The notes under the pieces were generated by a model. It ran no database searches and was not told where the DNA came from. It saw only the letters and a list, made by a program, of their open reading frames with translations. Shown here piece after piece: positions 1-10,300 of a DNA stretch of 64,000 nucleotides; position 1 is the stretch's first letter, and the number at the start of each line of letters is the position of its first letter. The stretch is from Fistularia commersonii (Eukaryota > Chordata > Actinopteri > Syngnathiformes > Fistulariidae): positions 8,910,001 through 8,974,000 of the forward strand of contig JBBMNZ010000009.1 of the NCBI GenBank assembly GCA_037954325.1, in the 5' to 3' direction. Both the position numbers and the translations under genes were made by a program.

Positions 1-948
1 GTCCATTATCTGGGCTACTTAGCTGTCATAATTCAGTCCATAGTCAGACTAAGCTTCCATTTGAGAATAGTAAATGAATAAAAAAGTGCCTTTTTTTTTT
101 TTGCTTTTTTTTTTTTCTAAAAAATGGAAAAGAAAATACTAATTTCTTCATCTTTCCACCCGCGACTGTTGTGTAAGTATGAGAAGTCAGCACATCAGGA
201 AAAGCGAAGGGTTTTAAAGTCTAATAACTAGGAGCGATTTACAGACTGCACTCCCAGCGGATGCTCCCAATAGGCATCATTTTGAAACTATTCTTGAATA
301 AAATATTAGTTTTCTCAATGAATTCATTCGACGGTTTTTCAGACGTATGTCTAGAATCAGCTGGGATACGGTAGTCTGTTACTTGGCAAAGTTTACATGA
401 CCTTGTTTTCAAAATGTCCCTTTAAGTCAAACAAATCACATCAACATTACAAGTGATTCAAAGGTCTCCCCAATTTGCACATTTTTCTTTGACACAGTGC
501 TTGTGAGAGCAAGTGTTTGCAATATGACTCCATTTGAAATAACCCCTTGGCCCTCCCTGATCATTGTTTGTCCACTCAATTCTTAAAAGAGCGATATTTT
601 TGCACTAAACGATTGGTTCTAATCTAATCATAACAGGACTGATTCTTTTAAGAATTGAGTTAAACGCTTAAACTAATTGTCATTAAACATTTCAAGCTGC
701 TACGTGTAGAACTCTTTGACTTGAATATTCCCTCTATTGTGTTTGGAATAAGTTGGAAATATACTCTGGACTGTGATAAATACACATATTGTTAAATTAG
801 GTAAATATTTTACAGGTAGCAGTTTCGAATAGTCATGTCTTATCACACCATGTGATTCATTTTCTTGTTAACACATGTTTATTTCCCTCTGCAGAACTGA
901 TTTATGAATCTCCTTTTTCTCTCCCACTGTCCCTCTCATGTTAACCAG
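1..948 (+). other. dab2: dab2 intron (5' end of window)
   Basis: Non-coding, AT-rich sequence preceding the first visible dab2 exon, interpreted as an intron because the exon at 949 starts after a pyrimidine-rich tract and AG and continues the Dab2 reading frame without a start codon. It holds long T runs near 94-117. I see no other gene, and the upstream dab2 exons coding the N-terminal phosphotyrosine-binding domain are outside the window. Confidence 0.75.
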
Positions 949-3751
949 GACTCTAATGATATTCTGTTGCTGGACTTTTCTGCTGAAGTTGACAGCAATC
1001 AGAATTGCATAAAGGGAAACTCCTTTGTAACTTCCTGCGCCCCTGACTACAGGGAATCTTCCCAGACAGAGAATCCCTTTTCCTCAACGTTTGGCTACTT
1101 TCCAGTCCCAGACAGTGACCCTTTCAGAGATGACCCCCTTTCTAAATCACCCAATAATTCACAGAATCCCCTCACCAGCACCAATCACCTAATCGGCACT
1201 GCTGGCAACACTTACAGGACAATAATTAATGACAGTTTGAATGAAGAATCGAACCAACAAAGTCAGCAGATAAATGGATTATCCAGTAAGAACATGATCC
1301 AGGCTCTCAGTAATGGCCAGTGGCCTCTTGGTGGCAAAATAACTGAGGGCAGCGCTATCACCATGATGGACAGGAATGATTCTGGACCTGTACTCGCCAC
1401 TCAAAACCCATTTTTTGACTCCCCTCTGACAACTCCCCATGTTTCTAACGGCATAACTGATCACCTACAAGCCCCGGTGACTCATAGCAAGGATTCAGTT
1501 GTCATAAGCCCGCCTCCACAGAGCTCTAAGGCTGGACGAGGCCGGAGGAATGCAAAGGTGAAATTGCATAGCTAGTTTATTTATAGTGGTGCTTGCATGC
1601 GTGATGGCTGAAGTGGGTCATATTGACTGCTGCGTAATTTGGTCGCTAACATCTCTCAATAAGTATTTCGGTTTTGCATGGGTGCTCGAGGTTGCACTGT
1701 GTGGAGATCCAAAGCCTGTAATTTAGGATTGCAGTCAAGGCTTGTCGTTTGGACCGGCTCTGTTTGAATAGATGCACCGGTGGTCACATGCTTCCCTAAC
1801 TGCCTGGAATAAATGACACTTTGTCTGAGATGCTGTACCCTTTGTCTCCACTTATGACATTTCTTCTAACATTCATGCTTCATGAAATTAAGCACTGGTA
1901 AGTGTTACAGCATGCATACGTATCCAAGTTCACATACTCTTTATAATTGACCAGCATTATCTTAAATTTGAAGTGGAGCTCGACCGATGATGTACCTCAA
2001 AGGCAATACCAATGTCTGTTTTATTAAAAATAATTGGTCCATATGTCTCTGCTTTGATAGCAGATTATCATCTAGTTTTTCTCACTCTGACAAACACATG
2101 GACAAAGAACATATGCATTTCATAAACCGATAAATAAATTTAAGTTTCAGGAGAGCTTATCCTGCTGTATGGAATGTCATGATTCATTCACTTTACATTC
2201 AAAAACTGATCAGCATAAGATGTCATCAAGTTGAATTACTTGATGTTTAATACTTTTAGTACATTACTTAGATATCAAAGTCCAGTGACTTCGCTTGCTC
2301 ACCAGATAAAAGTTTTAGCAGACTAGATCAATGGCTATGGTAGATATGAAAGCTTAAGACCCTATCGGTCGGGCTCTATTTCTCAGTATTGTGCCTTTTT
2401 CAATGCATCATTTTTTATACAATATCAATGCTGTTGCAATATTCCTCATTGTTTTCTTTATTTCTGGAATAGTCTACAGCAAATGACTTGTTTGGAGCAG
2501 ACCTGTTTGCCGCTCCAGGTCAGTCGGATCCCGCCCCAAATGACCTTTTCAACAACGCACCTGCCAACACATCTCCCTCCTCCATTGCTGCTTTGGGTAA
2601 TACACCAGAGTACCCTGTGCCAATGAGGATCTATGTCTCTTATATTTATATTTCATGTGGTTTAATCTCATTATTACAACCTTTCTCATCACCAGGAGAT
2701 CTTCAGTTAGGTCCTCCAGCTACCACCGGAATCGCTCCTGCAGGCATTTGGGGGCCCACCACCATTGCACCCTCCATGTTTTCAGTGCCAGGGATGGCCG
2801 CACCACCCCCAAGGCCGGTGTTTCCACAGCCATCTGCTTTCGGGGGCCTGCCCATACCGCCCACTGCTTGGGGTCATAATATGCCACCTCAATTCAGCCC
2901 TCCACCCCTCTCGCCACCTCATCTGGCCTGGGGCGCACCTGGACCACAGAGTCCTCCAGGCTGGGGTCAACTTGCCTCAACCAATCCTTTCCAGCAGGGC
3001 CCGTTTTCCTCAATGGGGGATCAGCCAGGTCCTTCACGTCCTCCTCCTCGGCCACCTGCAAAGGAGGCCCCGCCAAAGATCGAGAACAGTGCCTTCACAG
3101 CCCTGGACCCTCTAGGAGATAAAGAGAAGAAGACAGGAAAGGACATGTTCAAGGACTTCAAGCTGGCCAAACCCCCTGCCATCCCTGCAAGAAAAGGAGA
3201 ACAAGTCTGTGACTCTGCTTCACCTGCGGGCAGCCAGGAAACTGGGGCATTTGAGCAGTACTTCTCCAAAAAAGTGGGCCTGGTGCAAGATGCCGCGGAC
3301 CATGATGACTTTGATATTAATCAAATGTCACCAGTTGGTAACGGTAAACCACAGGAGCATGAGAAATAAATGTTTCGCTGTTGAGATTTTTCGCTAACCG
3401 TTGTATTATGCCTGTGTAGATCTTACGAAGCCAGCGCCAGCTCCCTGCGTCAACACCGGCCTGCTGGATGCAGCCTTCTCTTCTGCTCTCATCCCAAACA
3501 GTTCAGCACCAGTCCAGGGACAAAGACACAATGCAGACATGTTTGATGAAGCATTTGGGGCCCCGAATTCCACTCCGTTTGGAGCACCATCAGTAGCCAT
3601 GGTACAGAACTGTAAACATTAAAACATGTCGCCACCCTATCACGTAACAAGAAATGATTTTTCTCGCCCTTCCCCAATTTAATAGCAGACTGCGCCCATT
3701 GGTCAGAGCTCTGGGTCTTTTGGAGATTCTTTTGGAAATCCATTTGCTTGA
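949..3751 (+). CDS. dab2: Disabled-2 (Dab2), 3' part, five coding exons
   Basis: Dab2 is a cytosolic clathrin adaptor that links LDL-receptor-family and other cargo to AP2, clathrin and myosin VI. Exons read as 949-1557, 2473-2596, 2696-3337, 3420-3601 and 3686-3751; all phases agree, giving 540 codons and a TGA stop. Visible marks of Dab2 are the LLLDFSAEVDSNQN start, the DPFRDDP AP2-type motif, several NPF motifs (EH-domain ligands), PPPQSSKAGRGRR, a long Pro/Gly-rich centre with PPPRPP (SH3 ligand), AFTALDPLGDKEKK (myosin VI-binding region in the family), ADHDDFD and the C-terminal GNPFA. The N-terminal PTB domain is outside the window. The donor of exon 3 is ambiguous (3338 or 3344, both phase 1, differing by two codons). 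The last acceptor is a tandem TAGCAG. Family assignment is firm; exon edges are inferred. Confidence 0.93.
1973..2380. repeat. Inverted-repeat-bounded element in dab2 intron
   Basis: The left end near 1975-1990 reads GGAGCTCGACCGATGAT and the right end near 2361-2380 reads CTATCGGTCGGGCTCTA, which is roughly its reverse complement (GAGC-CGACCGAT core). The enclosed ~400 bp is AT-rich and non-coding. It looks like a decayed non-autonomous DNA transposon lying in the 1558-2472 intron. No clear target duplication was seen. Confidence 0.45.
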
Positions 3752-4165
3752 CCATGATTTTTAACACGTAAGTATTCTATTATATAACTTGAATTTGTAC
3801 ACCAACCTAATCTCTTAATGCCGATTGCTAATTCAGATATCTTACTTGCAGATGAAGTAAAGGCAGAGTCCAGACCTTGAAATGATTGAACACCTTGGAG
3901 GATCTGCTTTGAGCACAAGACAATCCAAACAATGATATTTTCTAAACATGCCCCTGACCTCTCTGATATTGATATATATATATATATATTTTTTTTTTTC
4001 AGTCAATTGGTCATCTCTGTATTTTATATTTGGGACAACTGATTTACCGAGTAAATATGTCATGATCTGCTGAAGAAATTAAGATGCTGTGTGAGAGAAG
4101 ACAAGTTAAAAGAAGTTCACTGCTGATGTTGCCTTTATTAATGAAATAAATAATTGAATAAGAAA
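3752..4165 (+). other. dab2: dab2 3' UTR with its own intron and poly(A) signal
   Basis: After the TGA, the sequence AACAC/GTAAGTATT gives a strong splice donor at 3768, and TTACTTGCAG/ATGAAG gives an acceptor with the exon resuming at 3852. The 3' UTR therefore appears to be split by an 84-bp intron. An AATAAA at 4145-4150 is the first good polyadenylation signal; another lies at 4644-4649. A (TA)n/poly(T) tract occurs near 3972-4000. The end point is inferred. Confidence 0.55.
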
Positions 4166-5474
4166 ACTGTGAGGCATTGATCTATTCATTATATATCAAA
4201 ATTCCCTCAAATCTTGGGAGTGTTGACAATGTGACATGTATACTATCAAGCGAAAAGAAAAATTCCTGGCTACTCTCACAGAAAATTGCAATCCTCTGTT
4301 CATTATAAATCTTTTCTCCTAGTTGTTTTACTGAATATAGTCAGTGTGTTTCTTGGGAAGTACTTTGTTTCATTTTTTTTTTTTTTCTAAAATATTGAAC
4401 TTGATCTGAATATTATAAGTGTAATCCTCACTTTGCATGGGAGAATATGTTGTGAAAGCTTTATCTGAGTGACCGGTTAATGCACAAATCTTTCATTGTT
4501 TAATTTTGATCTTGCCTGATGGACTGAAGTGGGGCTCCCACAAAATTTGCTGCATGTTGCACAAACAATACACCAAGGGTCTTTAAAGAACCGTTTTCAA
4601 ATGTTAAGTTTTTACATTTTTAGTTGTTGGCTTCATCATCAATAATAAAAATGGTTGGTATAAGAAATATAAATAATTTTTCAATATTGTTTCAAGAATT
4701 TGTTGATTGACCTTGGCCGCTCTAGACAATTTGAGTTTGGCAAACAAATGAGCAACCAAATCTATTCTGGAAAACCTCAGTGTTATTCAGGCCAGGTCTT
4801 GGAACATCCAGACCAATTCATTCCCTAAAACACCAATGGAGCAGCTGGCAAAACCAAAGAGGTTCCATTAAGGTTGCAATAGTCAAAACTAGCACTAAAT
4901 TATCAGGCTTTTTTTTCTAAACAGGGACCTATAATAGCTCAGAACTAGTGGTGAAAGGAAAGCTGGGAGCAGATGTTTTGTAAATTAATTCAAGATGGAT
5001 TTTGTAGAATAAAAATTATAATTTTTGCTCTGACCTTGTAAAAAGTAGGTGTTGCTGGAAACTTAAAGGTAAAAACTGAAAGTTGTTTGGACAGCTAAGT
5101 ACTATCATTGTACACCAATATGTTCCCAAGCGTCAAGAATTCCTGACAGATAGGGAGTTTGTTAAAGAGACAGCAGATGATGATGTGCCAGCAGGGGTGC
5201 ATGAATGCTCCATCACTGCAGGAGTAGGACGGAGGCCAGTTGAAGGATGTCCATCAGTCTATTTTTCATGGAAACGTAGTCAAACTGCCTCAGATAGATC
5301 AGATAAAAATTGGGCTTTGCACTGTGCAAGTGATCTGATGTTGAGGTGTGGAGTAGATGGCAAATGTAAATCTTGTGGAGTCTCGGAGACTGATAAACAT
5401 GTTTATATGCATTACCTGCAATGTTCAGAGGATATGATGTCGCCATTGGAAGGAAGGTAGCAAACATCACAATA
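4166..5474. other. dab2-bdp1 intergenic region
   Basis: No supported gene. The stretch holds a second AATAAA (4644-4649) that could end longer dab2 transcripts. A 125-codon ORF at 5083-5460 has no recognisable domain, no splice context and no upstream promoter signal, and is treated as chance or relic sequence. Confidence 0.5.
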
Positions 5475-5762
5475 CAGAACTGTCTCAGAAAATTAGAATA
5501 TTTGGATGAAGTTCTTTATCTTTTGTAAAGCAATTGGAAAAAACAAAAATTACTTTTGCATGATATTCTAATATTTTGAGATAGGATTTTTAAGTTTTCT
5601 TAAGATGTAAGCCATAATCAGCAGTATTAAAGTAATAAAAGGCTTGCAATATTTCAGTTGATTTGTAATGAATTCAGAATGTATGGCCTTTTTGTTTTTG
5701 TAACTGCATTACAGAAGATAAAGAACTTTATCCCAATCTTTTTGTTTTTCTGATCAGCCTTG
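5475..5762. mobile_element. Tc1-family miniature element (internally deleted)
   Basis: A ~288-bp element starting CAGAACTGTCTCAGAAAATT directly after a TA (5473-5474). Its 3' end is an imperfect reverse complement of its 5' end (GAAGATAAAGAACTTTATC near 5713-5731 mirrors GAAGTTCTTTATC near 5509). It is about 85% alike by eye to the element at 58242-58527. The right terminus has decayed, so the second TA is not certain. It has no transposase and is interpreted as a deletion derivative of a Tc1 transposon. It lies about 80 bp upstream of the bdp1 promoter motif. Confidence 0.75.
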
Positions 5763-5843
5763 GTTGTTTTTCTTAACCACGAGGAGGCAGCAACGTACTT
5801 ACTTTGTCGGTCTGACGGAAGTCGAAAGAAGAAGCCGTCTCGA

Positions 5844-5892
5844 ACTACATTTCCCACAATCCCATTCTCTCGCTGAAAACTATCACGTCATC
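5844..5892 (+). promoter_or_regulatory. bdp1: Candidate bdp1 promoter: ZNF143/SBS motif and CRE-like site
   Basis: ACTACATTTCCCACAATCC at 5844-5862 matches the ACTACAATTCCCAGAATGC-type SBS element bound by ZNF143/STAF in many vertebrate housekeeping promoters. It is followed by ATCACGTCATC at 5882-5892, which contains a CRE-like half site. The position upstream of the first bdp1 coding exon and the lack of a TATA box fit a housekeeping promoter. The motif match is seen directly; its function is inferred. Confidence 0.55.
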
Positions 5893-6096
5893 ACAAGTAT
5901 GGCTGATCCGTGTCTGGATGGATCGAGGGGTTGCGTGGAATGGTGCAGAGTCAGTTTTTAACATTGCATTATTCCAAACAATCGACACACCTGAGATCTG
6001 GTATGTTTGTACAAGACCTGTCCACGCCGGTGCTGAAATTAGGACAAGAAAAGGAAAGGAACAGAGAGGAAACACCGAGGGGTCTAACTTAGCAAG
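5893..6096 (+). other. bdp1: Possible non-coding first exon of bdp1
   Basis: The coding start at 7309 lies seven bases into an exon whose acceptor (TTTTCAG) ends at 7302, so at least one 5' exon must lie upstream. The sequence after the promoter motif is the best place. A possible donor AGCAAG/GTACTA occurs at 6097. A short ATG-initiated frame (MADPCLDGSRGC...) starts near 5899 but ends after about 20 codons. Exon limits are a guess. The rest, to 7302, looks like intron with no other gene. Confidence 0.3.
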
Positions 6097-7308
6097 GTAC
6101 TACAAAACAAGTGTTTGAACGGTGGTTTGAGATAGCCATTGTGGGGTTTCCGTCTACAAATACCTTTTATCGTTTTACCAGTGGGGATTATTGCTCTATA
6201 AATGTCTGCTGGATTTCATAATGTTGTATTTGGACGCTTATTGATGATGCTTCCGATGCTGGGCCGTTAACGTTTGAGCTTAACTCAGGTGACACCTCAC
6301 ATCGCTGTCCCCTTGTACAAACATACGTTGTTTGCAACGGCGGTGGCGTTTAGATGAAGAAAACACCATGTGAGGTGTAATACGGTTCATCCAACCTTTA
6401 TACTTGTGTATAAAGGTTGTGTATACAACTTTCTTATCTGTAAGGCAGTGTTACTTATAGATAAAAGCCCTATCAACGTTCAAGTAGTAGGAGACTAACG
6501 TGCTGCAATGGGAATCATGACAATTGTGGATGAAATGTCAAAACAATATCGAGTCAGTCCAGGGAGCAACTAGAGGCATGAAGAGTTCACATGCATGGCG
6601 ATGCAATGGCTTCTAAATGTACAAAAGCTAAGATATACAAACATATCTATTATGACAACATCACATTTATTTTCAGTTAAACACAGGATTTTAAAAGCGA
6701 TCTGTGTTTCCGGCATTGTGACTCGCTGGCGTTGAATTGATGTTATCATCGCATTTTCTTGAAAATGCATGGGAAAATGCAAAGAGTCAGTTGGGTTTTG
6801 TTTACCTTAAAAACATGTAAAGCATTATCTAAACACGATCCAAATATCTCGAAATAGTAATATATCTTTAAGACTGACAAAACATTGCAAATGTTTGCAA
6901 GAAATTTATACACATCCACAAGATATTGACAGTACAAAGTACTGGACGTTGAGACATTTTGGAATTCAAATGTCCTCATAAGGTTTGATCAGCGATGATA
7001 CTCCATGTGTATTTTACTTCAATATTTATAAAGCCACAGGATAAGAATGAAAATAAACTAGTTGTTGAGCTGGGGACATTAGGTTTATTTATTTCCTTTG
7101 TTTATCTGATGTGCACCCTCCCTTATTTTATTAGAAAATGCAAGCTATAGTGTGGATAATTCTACGTAAAACAACATAAACAGTTAAGTCTGACTTTTTT
7201 CCTCAATTTAAACAATTTTTAGTATTTCAGTTTCGAGGGGTAGTGTTTTAACGATTGTTCTTAACTTAAGACTCGTAACACAGTTTTGACTTGACTTTTC
7301 AGGCCGCA

Positions 7309-10300
7309 ATGTTTCGTCGATCAAGATTTAGCATTCGACCCAACGTCGGTGGAGCAGGGAGAGCCCCAGCGCCACCTCCAGAACCGACCTTAGTCAATCA
7401 AGAGGCCAGCAGGGCCCCCAGTGAAGATGCCGAGGGTGCCTCTACTTCTGAGACTGACAATAAATCTGTTGTGATTCCATCAGAAAATGTAACTGCCGCA
7501 GGGTAAGTGCTATGCATTTTATTTCTTAAAAACATATTTCTGTCTTCTAGACATAAACAAAACTGTTGTTTGGTTTGCATAACAAAACCTTCTTAATATT
7601 ATTTAGGGATACTACTGACCAAAATGTGGATGGTACCAACTCCTCCACTGCGGTACAGAGAAGGAAGAGGTTTTCCATCAAGCCCAAAGTAGCTCCAGGG
7701 CGACCCGCCACCTTTGCCAGAACGCCAAAGTGTCCAGTAAAGGCAGTGACTGAAACTCCTGATGTGTCTGGCTCTGACCCTGACCTTACATCTGTCAACC
7801 GTGATGAGGTGACGGCAGACCCTCAGGAACTACAGTCCCCAAGGCAGCAGAGGCCATCGCAAGACAGCAAGACCCCTACAGTTCAATCTAAACCCAGCCT
7901 TGTATCCTCTGAGAGTTCAGAGCCTGCAACTGATCCTGCAGCTGACGCCTCGCTTAAACAGACTTTTTTGCCTACAGGCAAGAAATCTGAAACCAGTCAA
8001 GTGAAAGTTCCCCTCAGACCACCAGATAAAGTTCCTCCGTCTATACCAGACAAAGAAACTGCTGAAATATCAGAAAAAGCAAAAACTCTGTTGTCATCCA
8101 AGAGTGCTTTTTCGTCACCGCCACCAAAATTCTCCCTGAGTAGACTCTTGAATGACCCGTCAGATGTGCAGAGGCTAGAAAAAGCCCGTAAACTCAGAGA
8201 ACTCCTTAGACAGGAGATGCACAAGGAAAAGGTGAGCTCATGTTATTCAGGAACCTCCCTTGTCATTGTCTCTACATCCAGTGTTTATCAGCTTATCTGT
8301 TGTAAGCATTTTGAGACATGTTGTAATAAACTGACATATTATATATAATATTGTAGAAAATGAAGAGAGAAAAGACACGTCTAAAGGAATACACTTTGGA
8401 TCCTGCCAAAATGACCATGAGGGACCTTATCCGTTATCTGCCATTGTCTAACCCCATGTCGTAAGTGAATGTGTTTTAAGTTTTCTGAGCTTCTATAGCA
8501 GCAAACGTCTTACCAGCACAGATAAGATTTTTTTTTCTAAATTAATGTTGTTTTTGTATTTGTGTCTTTTTTTTCTCTCCGAACTGCAATTTTTTTCAGA
8601 TCCAGTTTAGAAGACTCAGCTCAGGAGAATGAGACTGTGGTTCCAGGCTCTCCGGAAAGTCAAGAGTAAGTTTGTCCCTTAAGTAAAAGCTTCATAAACA
8701 CCTTGGTGTGGATATATTTGGTTCATTGCTCATCTAAGGAACACATGACTGAGCCACCATGAGCATCTTCTACTCACCTTAGACACCCTTTGTCTCTGTG
8801 CAGGTTCTCAGTCATCCAGGTAATAGTGAATTCTTGTCCAAATCCTCTTGTCGTGGCAACTGGAATTCCAACCGGAAGAGGCCTCTTCAGTTCAGAACTG
8901 AAGAAGCAACTCGGATGAGTAGTGAAACATCTTCAAGTGAAGAAATTCAAGTCCACCTGCACCGACAAGAAGGTTTCGACAAGAATTCACCCGAGTGATA
9001 TAAAGTCTTGCACATGCACAAAATCATCAAAGTCCATCAATGCATACATACGAATACAGCTCTTTGCATGCTTACAATCACAGGTAATTCGCATAAAAAT
9101 CCTTTTCTGTGACAGGCTGCCAGAAAAAGCACAGGAACCTCACGTCACTCCTAAGAAAGGAAGCCCAAGGGGCGAACGGCAAGCGGAAGAACAAGAAGAG
9201 GATGACGCAGCGGCTGGTGATGAAGACCAGGAGGAGGCACTCATGGTTCCGCAGGTCAAAGTAGCAGAGGACGGCTCCCTGATCATTGATGAGGAGAGGT
9301 CAGTTAACTTCCAAAGCAATGTGAGATATATTTATGTAAATAATTGCATTACACCAAGGCTGTGTGATCCTTTAGTAATTAGCTCAAAGCAATCTTCTAT
9401 CCAGAGATGACCCAGCTTTTAAAATACCTATTATAAAACCCCTGTCTCAGTTTGACAGTGGAAGTCCAGCGAGCCAAAGGGCCAAACACCATCCAGGACA
9501 GGGATCCCATCTTTGAGCGGGGCTCCACTACGACCTACTCGAGCTTCAGGAAAGGCACCCATTCTAAACCCTGGTCCAGTGAAGGTTGTATTGACACTGA
9601 CACACTGAATGTTGTTTGAATGATAATAGTCTCAAGCGAACTGTTGCCACGATACCTTTTTCTGATTGTCTTCCGGATTTATGACTCCCATCAGAGACAG
9701 ACATGTTCTTTCTGGCAATTAGCATGGTGGGGACGGACTTTTCCATGATTTGTCAACTCTTCCCCCACAGAGCTCGGTCTGAGATAAAGGTCAGCAATAA
9801 TTGTAAAATATGTATATTTATACACTAGCCAATTGTATACACAGTCACCCTAAGTGTCTTAATTGCATTCATTTAACCTTTCAGAACAAATTCAAAAAGG
9901 AAGAACGTGAGAATGCATGGAGAATTGACAAAGCATTCCGTAAGTACTCTATGTTTAATACCTTAAAGGAATAAATCAGTTTTTTTGCGCAATTTGTTTG
10001 TGTCTTCCCATAATATTATCATCAGGTGTTTCAGACATCTAGTAGGTTAGTATAGTTTATAGAATGTGAGCCCTAAAATTCTCATTTACCCTTTTTTTTT
10101 TTTGTCCAAACATTTTATAGGAGAGAGGCGAAAACTGGACATAGAGTATTTTTCTAAGTTGCTCGAGAAGATTATGGAAGTTCAAAGAAACAGGAAGAAA
10201 GTCAAGTCAATCTCAGACAAGAACACTCCCAAGAAACCCAAGAGAATGACAAAGGGTAAATGACATTCCATGGCTTTTGACATGTTCTTTGTGTGTTATC

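Noticed and set aside
2655..3269. Overlapping + and - ORFs in the Pro-rich dab2 exon
   Set aside because: GC-rich coding sequence opens alternative frames; only one frame matches Dab2 and splices in phase.
5083..5460. 125-codon + strand ORF between dab2 and bdp1
   Set aside because: No recognisable domain, no splice or promoter context; probably a chance or relic frame.
8798..9115. In-frame extension of the bdp1 exon at 9116 upstream through the intronic repeat
   Set aside because: The acceptor at 9115 restores the phase left by the exon ending at 8665 and matches the BDP1 protein; the upstream frame is dispersed repeat.
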